A stretch of DNA of 64,000 nt from Pseudomonas sp. RIT288 (lineage in GTDB: Bacteria > Pseudomonadota > Gammaproteobacteria > Pseudomonadales > Pseudomonadaceae), in contig NZ_JFYN01000001.1 in assembly GCF_000631985.1 (NCBI RefSeq), positions 310,001 to 374,000 of the forward strand, given 5' to 3'. Numbering within the stretch: position 1 is the first letter of the stretch; each line of letters begins with the position of its first letter. The notes beneath the pieces were generated by a model. It searched no databases. It was not told where the DNA came from and was given only the letters and a program-made list of their open reading frames with translations. The position numbers and the translations under genes were made by a program. This document shows, in pieces, positions 1 to 8,100 of this stretch.

Positions 1-36
1 AAAATCAAAAGATCGCAGCCTGCGGCAGCTCCTACA
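1..36. repeat. REP family A, single arm at window edge
   Basis: One arm of the intergenic repeat whose core reads GATCGCAGCC-TGCGGCAGCTCC lies at the left edge. Its partner arm, if present, is outside the window. The same core recurs as paired inverted arms at nine other places here. Confidence 0.8.
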
Positions 37-56
37 TGAGGACCGGTGGAAGGCTT

Positions 57-980
57 TTATTTCTGTTTTTCGAAACGATAGAACAGGTTCGGCTCACTGA
101 CCATGTACAGCGTACCGGCGTCGTCCATGGTCACGCCTTCGGCACGGGGAATGGTGTCCTTCAAGCCGTTGAAGCCGCCGAGCAGGGTCATGAAACTGAC
201 CTGCTCGCCCTTCTCGTCCAGCTCCAGCAGCAGGTGCGAGTCGGCAGACAGCACCAGGGTGTGGCCGGTACGCGGATCGATGGCCAGCGCCGAGAGGTTG
301 CGGATATCCAGTTCATTGCTGGCCAGCTTCTGCTTGTCGCCCTTGAGCATCTGACTACCATCGCTTTTCCAGGTGAACAGCGCTGGCGGCCGCTCTTCGC
401 CCAGCAGCAACTGCTGGTTGCGCGGATCCCAGGTGACTGCCTCGAATGCCTTGTTCTGGTTTTTCGACGGGCCGAGGTCGTATTTCGGGAAGTCGGCCAT
501 ATTCAGCTCGCGGGTGTTGGCATCGACCTTGACGATGCTCAGCAGGTGCTCGCGCTCATCGACGATCGCCATCAGGCCGTTTTCCATCACGGTCAGGCCT
601 TCCGGATTGCTCCAGCCCACCAGCGGCATCTTGCGCAGCACATCACCCTGCAGGGTCAGTTCGACCAGAAACGGATTCTTGCCCATCACCGAAAACAGGG
701 TTTTGGTCTGTGGGTTGTAGGACAGGTCCGAAGCCTCGTCCTTTTCCATGCCCGGCAGCCGCTTGCCGTCGATCACCGCCCGATAATCCGGCAACCAGAT
801 GCTTGCCTTCTGCTCGGCCTGAGTCTCGAGTCGCTCGCGCAGCCACAGCAGACCACGGTCGTCCCAATGCATGGCAAACGCCAGGCCATAGGCGGCTGCG
901 ATCACCAGCAACAACCAGACATACCAGCGCAGGGCAAAACGTGAACGACGGGAAGTTTTGAGCTGAGTTTGAGCTGACAT
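57..980 (-). CDS. SdiA-regulated (YjiK-like) domain protein, membrane-anchored
   Basis: Protein of 307 residues with an N-terminal basic stretch and one hydrophobic segment (about residues 19-37), followed by a periplasmic region with repeated short beta-rich blocks typical of the SdiA-regulated family. Blocks such as EASDLSYNP, NPEGLTVMENG and NLSALAIDPRTG look like propeller blades. Function in this family is poorly defined; a binding or lactonase-like role is sometimes suggested. The first ATG at 980 is used because the charged anchor begins there. It is transcribed alone; a REP pair separates it from the FAH-family gene upstream. Confidence 0.8.
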   Translation of the reverse strand: MSAQTQLKTSRRSRFALRWYVWLLLVIAAAYGLAFAMHWDDRGLLWLRERLETQAEQKASIWLPDYRAVIDGKRLPGMEKDEASDLSYNPQTKTLFSVMGKNPFLVELTLQGDVLRKMPLVGWSNPEGLTVMENGLMAIVDEREHLLSIVKVDANTRELNMADFPKYDLGPSKNQNKAFEAVTWDPRNQQLLLGEERPPALFTWKSDGSQMLKGDKQKLASNELDIRNLSALAIDPRTGHTLVLSADSHLLLELDEKGEQVSFMTLLGGFNGLKDTIPRAEGVTMDDAGTLYMVSEPNLFYRFEKQK

Positions 981-1123
981 CAGGACGCGTTCCGAAAATT
1001 CAGGCTATGGGTAATAGCACAAAGAGGCCGGCTCAGACGCCAGAATGAGAGGAATTATCCGTACAGGATGTGAAAAAAACGGCAAATGGCGGGATTGCCC
1101 CTGCCTGATAAAACCAGATCAAT

Positions 1124-1189
1124 AGATCGCAGCCTTCGGCAGCTCCTACAGAGACCAGTGCAGGAGCTGCCAACGGCTGCGATCTTTTG
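1124..1189. repeat. REP family A inverted pair
   Basis: Two inverted arms with GATCGCAGCC at the outer ends and CTCCTACA/GCAGGAG facing each other around a short centre. It lies between two genes of the same orientation, just after the stop of the FAH-family gene. The second arm has one divergent position (CCAACGGC for CCGAAGGC). Confidence 0.85.
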
Positions 1190-1192
1190 CGG

Positions 1193-1858
1193 TTAGCGCA
1201 CGCTGCTGGTGAAGCTGCTCGCGCCGACCAGTTCCAGCACGATGTCGTCGCCGACATTCAGCGGGCCGACGCCCACTGGCGTGCCGGTGAGGATCACGTC
1301 GCCGGCCTGCAGCGAGAAGCAGCCGGCCATGTGCTGGATCATCGGCACGATCGGGTTGAGCATCGCGCTGCTGTTGCCGTCCTGACGCACTTCACCGTTG
1401 ATGGTCAGGCGGATGCCGATGTCGGTCAGGTCGGCGAAGGTGCTGCCAACCACGAACGGGGCAATCACCGCCGCGCCGTCGAACGACTTGGCGATTTCCC
1501 ACGGCAGGCCTTTGGACTTGAGCTCGGCCTGCTTGTCGCGCAGGGTCAAATCCAGCGCCGGAGCGAAACCGGAGATCGCGTCGAGCACTTCTTCACGGCT
1601 CGGCTTGGTCGACAGCGGCTTGCCGATCAACACGGCGATTTCCGCTTCGTAATGCACCGAGCCGCGCTCGGTCGGAATGCTGAAACCGCCTTCCAACGGC
1701 ACCACGCAACTGCCCGGCTTGATGAACAGCAATGGCTCGGTAGGCACCGGGTTATCCAGTTCCTTGGCGTGTTCGGCGTAATTACGGCCAATACACACCA
1801 CTTTCCCGATCGGGAAGTGAATGCGCGTGCCGTCGACGTACTGGTGCTGATAGCTCAT
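1193..1858 (-). CDS. Fumarylacetoacetate hydrolase family protein
   Basis: Protein of 221 residues, the usual length for the short FAH-fold enzymes (acylpyruvase / oxaloacetate decarboxylase / 2-keto-4-pentenoate hydratase-like). The opening CIGRNYAEHAKEL signature is present. The metal-binding acidic residues are seen as E71 and E73 (YEAEIAVLIGK) and D103 (ALDLTLRD). Family members cleave or decarboxylate small beta-diketo or keto acids using Mg or Mn; the substrate cannot be read from sequence. It lies 41 bp downstream of the D-2-hydroxyglutarate dehydrogenase gene on the same strand, so the two are probably cotranscribed and may share a 2-oxo/2-hydroxy acid clean-up role. Confidence 0.88.
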   Translation of the reverse strand: MSYQHQYVDGTRIHFPIGKVVCIGRNYAEHAKELDNPVPTEPLLFIKPGSCVVPLEGGFSIPTERGSVHYEAEIAVLIGKPLSTKPSREEVLDAISGFAPALDLTLRDKQAELKSKGLPWEIAKSFDGAAVIAPFVVGSTFADLTDIGIRLTINGEVRQDGNSSAMLNPIVPMIQHMAGCFSLQAGDVILTGTPVGVGPLNVGDDIVLELVGASSFTSSVR

Positions 1859-1899
1859 TTACCGACTCCTGCCTTCATTGATTCATCAGGGATTGCCAA

Positions 1900-3294
1900 T
1901 CAAACCGCGAAGATCTTGCCCGGGTTCATGATGCCGTTCGGATCGAACACCGCTTTGACCGCTTTCATATACTCGATTTCGACCGGCGAACGGCTGTACG
2001 TCAAGTAGTCGCGCTTGGTCATGCCCACGCCGTGCTCGGCGGAGATCGAACCGTTGTACTTCTCGACGGTTTCGAACACCCACTTGTTGACGGTCGCGCA
2101 CTTGGCGAAGAACTCGTCCTTGCTCAGGTTATCCGGCTTGAGAATGTTCAGGTGCAGGTTGCCGTCGCCGATGTGGCCAAACCAGACGATTTCGAAGTCC
2201 GGGTAATATTCACCGACGATCGCGTCGATTTCCTGCAAGAACGCTGGCACTTTCGACACGGTGACCGAGATGTCGTTCTTGTACGGCGTCCAGTGCGAGA
2301 TAGTTTCGGAAATGTACTCGCGCAGCTTCCACAGGTTCTGCAGCTGGGTTTCGCTCTGGCTCATCACGCCGTCCAGCACCCAGCCCTGCTCGACGCAGTG
2401 TTCGAAGGTTTCCAGCGCCGTGTTGGCCACTTCTTCGCTGGTCGCTTCAAATTCCAGCAGGGCATAGAACGGGCACTCGGTCTCGAACGGCGCCGGCACA
2501 TCGCCACGGCCCAGCACTTTGGCCAGGGCCTTGTCGGAGAAGAATTCGAACGCGGTCAGGTCGAGCTTGCCCTGGAAAGCGTGCAGTACCGGCATGATCG
2601 AATCGAAGTCGGCGGTGCCGAGCACCATGGCGGTGAGATTTTTCGGCGCGCGATCCAGACGCATGGTCGCTTCAACCACAAACCCGAGGGTACCTTCGGC
2701 GCCGATGAACAACTGGCGCAAGTCGTAACCGGTGGCGTTCTTGATCAGGTCTTTGTTCAGCTCCAGCACATCGCCCTTGCCGGTGACCACTTTCAGGCCA
2801 GCCACCCAGTTGCGGGTCATGCCGTAGCGAATCACCTTGATCCCGCCGGCATTGGTACCGATATTGCCGCCAATCTGACTGGAGCCGGCGGAAGCGAAGT
2901 CCACCGGGTAGTACAGGCCGTTTTCTTCGGCGACGTTCTGCAGGTGCTCGGTGACCACGCCCGGCTGACACACAGCGGTGCGGTCGGTGAGGTTCACGTC
3001 GAGAATCTGGTTCATGTAGTCAAACGACACCACCACTTCGCCATTCGCGGCCACCGCGGCGGCGGACAGCCCGGTGCGCCCACCCGACGGCACCAGCGCC
3101 ACTTTGTGGGTATTGGCCCAGCGGACGATGGCCTGCACCTGTTCGATGGTTTTGGGAAACACGATGGCGCTTGGCGCAGGGGCGAAGTGCTTGGTCCAAT
3201 CCTTGCCGTACGCATTCAGGGAGTCGGCGTCGGTCAGGACCTTGCCAGGCTCGACCAGGGTCTTCAGTTCATCAATCAGGGCAGGATTGGTCAT
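1900..3294 (-). CDS. D-2-hydroxyglutarate dehydrogenase, FAD-linked
   Basis: Protein of 464 residues in the FAD-binding PCMH / FAD-linked oxidase C family. The flavin-binding blocks are PSGGRTGLS (about 69-77) and GGNIGTNAGGIK (about 142-153). The C-terminal half has EHGVGMTKRDYL and the family ending DPNGIMNPGK. The enzyme oxidises D-2-hydroxyglutarate to 2-oxoglutarate. In Pseudomonas it is known to work with SerA, which makes D-2-hydroxyglutarate as a by-product while regenerating NAD. The divergent neighbour here is serA, which supports this name over generic D-lactate dehydrogenase. The ATG at 3294 fits the family N-terminus better than an upstream in-frame ATG at 3324. Confidence 0.88.
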   Translation of the reverse strand: MTNPALIDELKTLVEPGKVLTDADSLNAYGKDWTKHFAPAPSAIVFPKTIEQVQAIVRWANTHKVALVPSGGRTGLSAAAVAANGEVVVSFDYMNQILDVNLTDRTAVCQPGVVTEHLQNVAEENGLYYPVDFASAGSSQIGGNIGTNAGGIKVIRYGMTRNWVAGLKVVTGKGDVLELNKDLIKNATGYDLRQLFIGAEGTLGFVVEATMRLDRAPKNLTAMVLGTADFDSIMPVLHAFQGKLDLTAFEFFSDKALAKVLGRGDVPAPFETECPFYALLEFEATSEEVANTALETFEHCVEQGWVLDGVMSQSETQLQNLWKLREYISETISHWTPYKNDISVTVSKVPAFLQEIDAIVGEYYPDFEIVWFGHIGDGNLHLNILKPDNLSKDEFFAKCATVNKWVFETVEKYNGSISAEHGVGMTKRDYLTYSRSPVEIEYMKAVKAVFDPNGIMNPGKIFAV

Positions 3295-3360
3295 CGACAG
3301 AACTCTCGAACAATTCATGGTCATCCTGAAGACGCTTCACGTCGCAGGAATGAGTGTTTC

Positions 3361-3392
3361 GCGGGGTGGCTATGCTAGCATACCGACCCCGC
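3361..3392. promoter_or_regulatory. Near-perfect palindrome with back-to-back -10 elements, dehydrogenase/serA gap
   Basis: A 32-bp inverted repeat with two mismatched base pairs. Outer arms are GCGGGGT and ACCCCGC; the centre is the perfect 12-mer TATGCTAGCATA at 3371-3382. Read on either strand the centre starts with TATGCT, a fair sigma70 -10. It may therefore hold overlapping divergent promoters, an operator, or both. No strong -35 is evident on the plus strand; TTGGGC at 3406-3401 on the minus strand is a weak candidate. Confidence 0.5.
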
Positions 3393-3500
3393 AGGCCAGT
3401 GCCCAAGGCCAGTTCTGCGGTGACGGCTTTCTTGCCGTGCGGGTCAGCTCCAGGCTGCTCCCCTCCCTGCCATTTTTCTCCGGGATACAGGTTTACGCAG

Positions 3501-4730
3501 ATGAGCAAGACTTCTCTCGATAAGAGCAAGATCAAGTTCCTTCTTCTCGAAGGCGTCCACCAATCGGCTGTCGACGTCCTCAAGGCGGCGGGCTACACCA
3601 GCATCGAATACCTGACAGGCTCCTTGCCGGAAGCCCAGCTCAAGGAAAAGATCGCTGACGCTCACTTCATCGGCATTCGTTCGCGCACCCAACTGACCGA
3701 AGAGATCTTCGATCACGCGAAGAAGCTGGTCGCGGTCGGCTGTTTCTGCATCGGTACCAACCAGGTTGACCTGAGTGCTGCCCGCGAGCGCGGTATCGCC
3801 GTGTTCAACGCGCCGTACTCCAACACCCGTTCCGTCGCGGAACTGGTGCTGGCCGAAGCGATCCTGCTGCTGCGCGGCATTCCTGAGAAAAACGCTTCCT
3901 GCCACCGTGGTGGCTGGATCAAATCCGCAGCCAACTCCTTCGAGATCCGTGGCAAGAAACTCGGCATCGTCGGCTACGGCTCGATCGGTACTCAACTGTC
4001 GGTTCTGGCTGAAGGTCTGGGCATGCAGGTGTTCTTCTACGACACCGTGACCAAGCTGCCGCTGGGCAACGCCACTCAGGTCGGCAACCTGCACGAACTG
4101 CTGGGCATGTCCGACATCGTCACCCTGCACGTTCCGGAAACCGCGGCGACCCAGTGGATGATCGGCGAGAAGGAAATCCGCGCCATCAAGAAGGGCGGCA
4201 TCCTGATCAACGCCGCGCGCGGTACCGTGGTCGAGCTGGACGCCCTGGCGGACGCGATCAAGGACAAGCACCTGATCGGCGCGGCCATCGACGTATTCCC
4301 GGTGGAGCCACGTTCCAACGACGAAGAGTTCGAAAGCCCGCTGCGTGGCCTGGACAACGTGATCCTGACCCCGCACATCGGTGGTTCGACTGCCGAAGCG
4401 CAAGCCAACATCGGTCTGGAAGTGGCGGAGAAACTGGTCAAGTACAGCGACAACGGTACTTCGGTGTCGTCGGTAAACTTCCCGGAAGTGGCCCTGCCGG
4501 CTCACCCTGGCAAGCACCGCCTGCTGCACATCCACGAGAACATTCCGGGTGTGATGAGCGAGATCAACAAGGTCTTCGCCGAAAACGGTATCAACATCTC
4601 CGGTCAGTTCCTGCAGACCAACGAGAAAGTCGGTTACGTGGTGATCGACGTCGACGCCGAGTACTCGGAGCTGGCGCAAGAGAAGCTGCAACACGTCAAC
4701 GGCACCATCCGTAGCCGCGTGCTGTTCTGA
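3501..4730 (+). CDS. serA: D-3-phosphoglycerate dehydrogenase
   Basis: Protein of 409 residues, matching the 410-residue E. coli-type SerA. It oxidises 3-phosphoglycerate with NAD in the first step of serine synthesis. The Rossmann motif is G158-Y-G160-SI-G163, and the catalytic set is R240, E269 and H292, the last in PHIGGSTAEA. A C-terminal ACT domain (about 335-409), the serine feedback site, starts after the HPGKHRLLHIHENIPG segment. The start at 3501 gives the expected N-terminus MSKTSLDKSK; the open frame continues upstream to 3354 but does not resemble the family. Divergent from the 2-hydroxyglutarate dehydrogenase gene. Confidence 0.97.
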   Translation: MSKTSLDKSKIKFLLLEGVHQSAVDVLKAAGYTSIEYLTGSLPEAQLKEKIADAHFIGIRSRTQLTEEIFDHAKKLVAVGCFCIGTNQVDLSAARERGIAVFNAPYSNTRSVAELVLAEAILLLRGIPEKNASCHRGGWIKSAANSFEIRGKKLGIVGYGSIGTQLSVLAEGLGMQVFFYDTVTKLPLGNATQVGNLHELLGMSDIVTLHVPETAATQWMIGEKEIRAIKKGGILINAARGTVVELDALADAIKDKHLIGAAIDVFPVEPRSNDEEFESPLRGLDNVILTPHIGGSTAEAQANIGLEVAEKLVKYSDNGTSVSSVNFPEVALPAHPGKHRLLHIHENIPGVMSEINKVFAENGINISGQFLQTNEKVGYVVIDVDAEYSELAQEKLQHVNGTIRSRVLF

Positions 4731-4746
4731 TCAAGCGTTGAGCAAC

Positions 4747-4775
4747 AAAAAAGGGAGCCTTCGGGCTCCCTTTTT
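4747..4775. terminator. Bidirectional intrinsic terminator after serA
   Basis: Perfect 7-bp stem GGGAGCC/GGCTCCC with a TTCG tetraloop, an A-run before it and a T-run after it. It lies between convergent serA and the DUF4399 gene and can serve both strands. Confidence 0.93.
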
Positions 4776-4792
4776 CATGCAGCGCCGGAAAT

Positions 4793-5218
4793 TTATTCGA
4801 CGTTGACGGTGATTTTCTTCGAGACGATCGGCGGATCGAACGGCATGTGGCCGCTGTCGCCCAGTTCCAACTGCAGAGTGTGCTTGCCCGGGGCCAGTTT
4901 GATCGTGGCCTCGGTCTGCGCCTTGCCGAAGTGCATGTGATTGGCGTCATTCGGAATCGGTGCGCCAGCCGCCGGCATTTTGTCGACATCGATCAGCAGG
5001 TGATGGTGCCCGGTGTTCTTGGTGACGTCGCCGGCCGGTGCCAGCGCAACGTCCTTGACCCCGAATTTGACCTTGAACTCCTGAGCAACCGTGGCCCCGT
5101 CTTCGGGAGAAACGATGAACACTTCGGCGCCCTTGGGCGCGGGGGTCGCTGCACTGGCCAGCACTGAAACACCCATCAACAGGCCAGCCAAGGCTGCTCG
5201 TGACATAAACGTTTTCAT
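4793..5218 (-). CDS. DUF4399 domain-containing secreted protein
   Basis: Protein of 141 residues with a cleavable signal peptide (MKTFMSRAAL..., cut near ASAA at about residue 24). The mature domain has the features of DUF4399: VFIVSPEDGATV, the NTGHHHLLIDVD stretch with three consecutive histidines, NDANHMHFGKAQTEA, and a C-terminal GDSGHMPFDPPIVS. The clustered histidines suggest metal binding, but no biochemical role is established that I know of. Likely periplasmic. It is monocistronic and shares the bidirectional terminator with serA. Confidence 0.85.
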   Translation of the reverse strand: MKTFMSRAALAGLLMGVSVLASAATPAPKGAEVFIVSPEDGATVAQEFKVKFGVKDVALAPAGDVTKNTGHHHLLIDVDKMPAAGAPIPNDANHMHFGKAQTEATIKLAPGKHTLQLELGDSGHMPFDPPIVSKKITVNVE

Positions 5219-5353
5219 TCTCTTCTCCAGTTTTTCCGTAAAATCCGCGCGGTCATGACAACTTCATGACCATTCGTTGTCGAAGGCACTCGACAACCAT
5301 AGCAAAGCGAGCCTGACTCAGAGCATCGCAATAATGATTTCAAAGGAGTGACC

Positions 5354-5917
5354 ATGCGCTTTCTGCCTGGCCTGATCTGCCTGCTACCCCTTCTGAGCCC
5401 TCTGGCTCACGCCGAACTGATTGATGACGTCAACGACCGTGGCGAGTTGCGCATTGCCCTTGAGGCTAATACACCGCCCTTCAATTTCAAGGATGGCGAC
5501 ACACTCACGGGGTTCGAGGTCGAGCTTGGGCAACTGCTGGCCAACGAGCTGGATGTGCGCGCCGACTTCATCGTCACCGACGAAGCCGACCTGCTCCAGG
5601 GCGTTGAAAGCGGCAAGTACGACGTCGCGCTCAACCACATAGCACTGACACCTGAACTCAAGGATCGTTTCGACTTCAGCGAGGCTTACGGCAAGGTCGA
5701 TTCGCAGCTATGGGCGAAGAAAGATGAGCAGCCACGCCCGATGGTGCTGGTACAGGCGCTGACCGAGGAGAAGCCGAAGGCGACCCCGGTGGAGCTGGCG
5801 ATTCCGTTTCAGAAGGGCAACCCGGCGTTTCAGGCGAGCCTGGCGGGGGCGTTGCAGCGGATCAAGGCGGATGGGCGCTTGGCGGCGCTGACCGAGAAGT
5901 GGTTCACCGAACCGTAG
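5354..5917 (+). CDS. Short SBP_bac_3-type solute-binding protein
   Basis: Secreted protein of 187 residues; the signal peptide ends near LAHA. The N-terminal lobe of family-3 amino-acid binding proteins is recognisable (RGELRIALEANTPPFNF, FEVELGQLLANEL, DVALNHIALTPELKDRFDFSEAY). The family C-terminus is also present (FQASLAGALQRIKADGRLAALTEKWF). The intervening second lobe is much shorter than in the usual 250-residue proteins. The ATG at 5354 is preferred: AAGGAG at 5343-5348 sits at good spacing, whereas an in-frame GTG at 5348 would overlap it. No ABC permease or ATPase lies nearby. Confidence 0.8.
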   Translation: MRFLPGLICLLPLLSPLAHAELIDDVNDRGELRIALEANTPPFNFKDGDTLTGFEVELGQLLANELDVRADFIVTDEADLLQGVESGKYDVALNHIALTPELKDRFDFSEAYGKVDSQLWAKKDEQPRPMVLVQALTEEKPKATPVELAIPFQKGNPAFQASLAGALQRIKADGRLAALTEKWFTEP

Positions 5918-6000
5918 GAGCTGCCGCAGGCTGCGATCTTTTGATCTTGATTTTGAAGATCAAGAGATCGCAGCCTCGTTTCACTCGACAGCTCCTACAG
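5915..6000. repeat. REP family A inverted pair
   Basis: The arms are arranged with GTAGGAG at the outer ends and the GATCTTTTG sides facing inward, the opposite topology to most copies here. It sits between convergent genes and overlaps the stop codon of the upstream one. The second arm is degraded in the middle (CCTCGTTTCACTCGACAGC). Confidence 0.8.
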
Positions 6001-6017
6001 AAGAATCCGGGGTGGGT

Positions 6018-6503
6018 TTAATCGAGCAGAGTCAGGGCTGTTGCAGCCTGCGGCAACTCCAGCTCACTGAAAACCTGCACACCATGGCGCTTGAGCAACG
6101 CGGCCGTTACGCCTTCGCCGGAGACTTTCACTCCGCTGAACGTCCCGTCATACGTCAGCAGATTCCCGCAAGATGGACTGTTGGCCTTGAGCACCGCCAC
6201 ACGAATCCCGTGCCTCTGCACCAACGCCAGTGCCTGCCGCGCGCCGTCGAGAAACTGCGCGCTGACGTCCTCGCCCTCGGTGGTGATCACCGCCGCCTTG
6301 CCATCGAGCACTTCGGCACCCTGCCCGCCGGGAATTTCCGCCGCTGCACGCGGGGTTGGCAAACCGCCAGCCACTTCCGGACACAACGGCACTACACGGC
6401 CCTCGGCGATCCACTGTTCGAGCAGATCGAACGGCCCGCTGGCCCCGCCGTCGTAACGCACGCGGTGGCCCAGCAGGCAGCGGCTGACCAGAATCTTCTG
6501 CAT
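6018..6503 (-). CDS. DUF523 domain-containing protein
   Basis: Protein of 161 residues that reads as a complete DUF523 domain. The opening is ILVSRCLLGHRVRYDGG, followed by PLCPEVAGGLPTPR, and the cysteine-containing NSPSCG motif lies in the second half. These conserved cysteines suggest a thiol or metal site; the function is unknown. The start at 6503 is one base from the stop of the upstream 2OG oxygenase gene, so the two genes form a tight operon. An upstream in-frame ATG at 6524 would overlap that gene and adds a non-family segment. Confidence 0.85.
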   Translation of the reverse strand: MQKILVSRCLLGHRVRYDGGASGPFDLLEQWIAEGRVVPLCPEVAGGLPTPRAAAEIPGGQGAEVLDGKAAVITTEGEDVSAQFLDGARQALALVQRHGIRVAVLKANSPSCGNLLTYDGTFSGVKVSGEGVTAALLKRHGVQVFSELELPQAATALTLLD

Positions 6504-6504
6504 A

Positions 6505-7137
6505 TCAGAACGGCTCGTTGCCACGGCGGCGGAACCAGCCGGTCAGCGACAGGCGTTCGCGGTGCGCCGGCAGCACTTCATGCGGCACCTCACCGGAGAG
6601 GAACACCACCAGACAGCCGCCGGTGGGTTGCACGTCGTGGACCCGTTCTTCGTCCAGATACATGCGCAACTGACCGCCGTCTTCCGGCAGCCAGCCGTCA
6701 TTGAGATAGACCACCGCCGAAACCATGCGCCGGTCATCGTCGCGAAAACGATCAACGTGCTTGCGGTAAAACGCGCCCGGCGGATACAGGGCAAAGTGGC
6801 ACTCGAAATCCTCGAGCCCGAGGAACAGGCCGCGATTGAGCGCCTCGCGCAGACTTTCCATCAGGTTCAGATAGCGGTCGCTGGCCTCGGCCTGGCCCGG
6901 GTCGATCCACTGGATGTGGTCGCCACGAATGCCCTCGCGAATCTCCGAAAACGGCCCACGCCCCACCGCCGCCGGCGCCAGCTCGCCCTCGGCCTCACGT
7001 TTGCGGCACTCGGCCGCCAGCTCGCGGGTCAAACCTGCGGGCAGGAAAATGTTCTGCTGCGACCAGCCGTGTTCGGCCAGGTCGTCGACGATGCGTAACA
7101 GCAGCGGGTGTTCAGAGGATATTTGCATGGCGTGCAT
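6505..7137 (-). CDS. 2OG-Fe(II) oxygenase (prolyl 4-hydroxylase-like)
   Basis: Protein of 210 residues with a double-stranded beta-helix oxygenase core. Iron ligands are visible as H127 and D129 (RKHVDRF) and H186 (SGEVPHEV). R195 (RLSLTGWF) is placed to bind the 2-oxoglutarate carboxylate. Enzymes of this P4Hc-like subgroup hydroxylate protein or small-molecule substrates; the substrate here is unknown. A second in-frame ATG at 7128 is an equally possible start, since no clear ribosome binding site precedes either. Cotranscribed with the DUF523 gene one base downstream. Confidence 0.86.
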   Translation of the reverse strand: MHAMQISSEHPLLLRIVDDLAEHGWSQQNIFLPAGLTRELAAECRKREAEGELAPAAVGRGPFSEIREGIRGDHIQWIDPGQAEASDRYLNLMESLREALNRGLFLGLEDFECHFALYPPGAFYRKHVDRFRDDDRRMVSAVVYLNDGWLPEDGGQLRMYLDEERVHDVQPTGGCLVVFLSGEVPHEVLPAHRERLSLTGWFRRRGNEPF

Positions 7138-7245
7138 AGTATGCCTGCGGCAAGAAATCCGACAGAGCCACGCAGCGGCTTGCTACGAATTCTCGACAAG
7201 TACCGGCACCGCACGGAGAATAGTCCGCTGCTGACAGGAGTCCCT

Positions 7246-7998
7246 ATGCGCCGTTTGCTTTTTTCACTGTTGATGTTCTGCGTTTTGCCCGCCTGGGCGG
7301 ACGGCCACGATCAGTTGTACAAGATTGCCGGCTGGCCAGATCAACGTGCGCATTTCAATGATGCCCTGAGTGCCGCGCAGCAGCGCTACCAGAACAACCT
7401 GCCGCCGGCGGTGTTTCAAGCCCTGGTCAACAACAGCAACCAGCGCTTCGCCCCCCAGGCCATGGACCAGCGTGCCGAAGCGCAACTGCGTCAGCACCTT
7501 GCCGATCCACAACCGGCGCTGACTTTCTTCCAGTCACCGCTGGGCAAGAAAATTGTCGCCGCTGAATTGCTCGCCACCCGTCGCGATCAACTGGCGAAGA
7601 ACGCCAAGGGCTTGCCGAAGATGCAGGCCAGCGACAGCCGACTGCTGATCATCGGCCACCTGGCGCAAGCGCTGCCGGCACGCGAGGCCGGTGCAGAGGT
7701 CAGTCTGGCGATTGCCGGGGTGGCGGCGGACAGTTTGAGCTCGATGATCCCCGGCCTGCTCGGCGGCGGTCAGGCGCAAGGCATGCTGAACGGTCAGCGC
7801 CAGCGCCTGATGGAGCAGATCGGCACCGATTTGAACAACACGCTGCTCTACGTTTATCGCGATTTGTCGGATGACGAACTGGAGCAGTTCGCGACCTTTG
7901 CCGAGTCCAGCGAGGGCAAGGCGTATTACCAGGCGGCGCTGGCAGCGATCCGGGCGGGGTTGGCGGTGGGGCAAAGCTCTTCGAACCTCAGCCAGTAA
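7246..7998 (+). CDS. DUF2059 domain-containing periplasmic protein
   Basis: Protein of 250 residues with a signal peptide (MRRLLFSLLMFCVLPAWA, cut at about residue 18). The C-terminal half matches DUF2059: YVYRDLSDDELEQFATFAESSEGKAYYQAALAA is the typical helical segment. A mid-protein hydrophobic stretch (about 155-175) may be amphipathic. The start at 7246 is fixed by AGGAGT at good spacing and by the signal peptide; the frame is open further upstream but that part overlaps the divergent oxygenase gene. Function unknown. It is transcribed alone. Confidence 0.82.
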   Translation: MRRLLFSLLMFCVLPAWADGHDQLYKIAGWPDQRAHFNDALSAAQQRYQNNLPPAVFQALVNNSNQRFAPQAMDQRAEAQLRQHLADPQPALTFFQSPLGKKIVAAELLATRRDQLAKNAKGLPKMQASDSRLLIIGHLAQALPAREAGAEVSLAIAGVAADSLSSMIPGLLGGGQAQGMLNGQRQRLMEQIGTDLNNTLLYVYRDLSDDELEQFATFAESSEGKAYYQAALAAIRAGLAVGQSSSNLSQ

Positions 7999-8014
7999 TT
8001 TCTATCACCTGAAG

Positions 8015-8090
8015 GGCCGCCATCGCGAGCGGGCTCACTCCTACAGAGACCGCGATTAAACGCAGGAGTGAGCCTGCTCGCGATGAGGCC
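8015..8090. repeat. REP-like inverted pair, fourth sequence type
   Basis: Inverted arms CATCGCGAGCGGGCTCACTCCTAC and its imperfect complement flank a short centre, between convergent genes. It resembles family B (GCGAG.AGGCTCG) but carries CTCACTCC in place of CTCGCTCC. Confidence 0.8.
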
Positions 8091-8100
8091 CTCGAAAGCG

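Noticed and set aside
1187..2008. Long open frames opposite known genes, such as 1187-2008 and 2032-3378
   Set aside because: They are high-GC antisense shadows of the FAH and dehydrogenase genes, with biased composition and no motifs.
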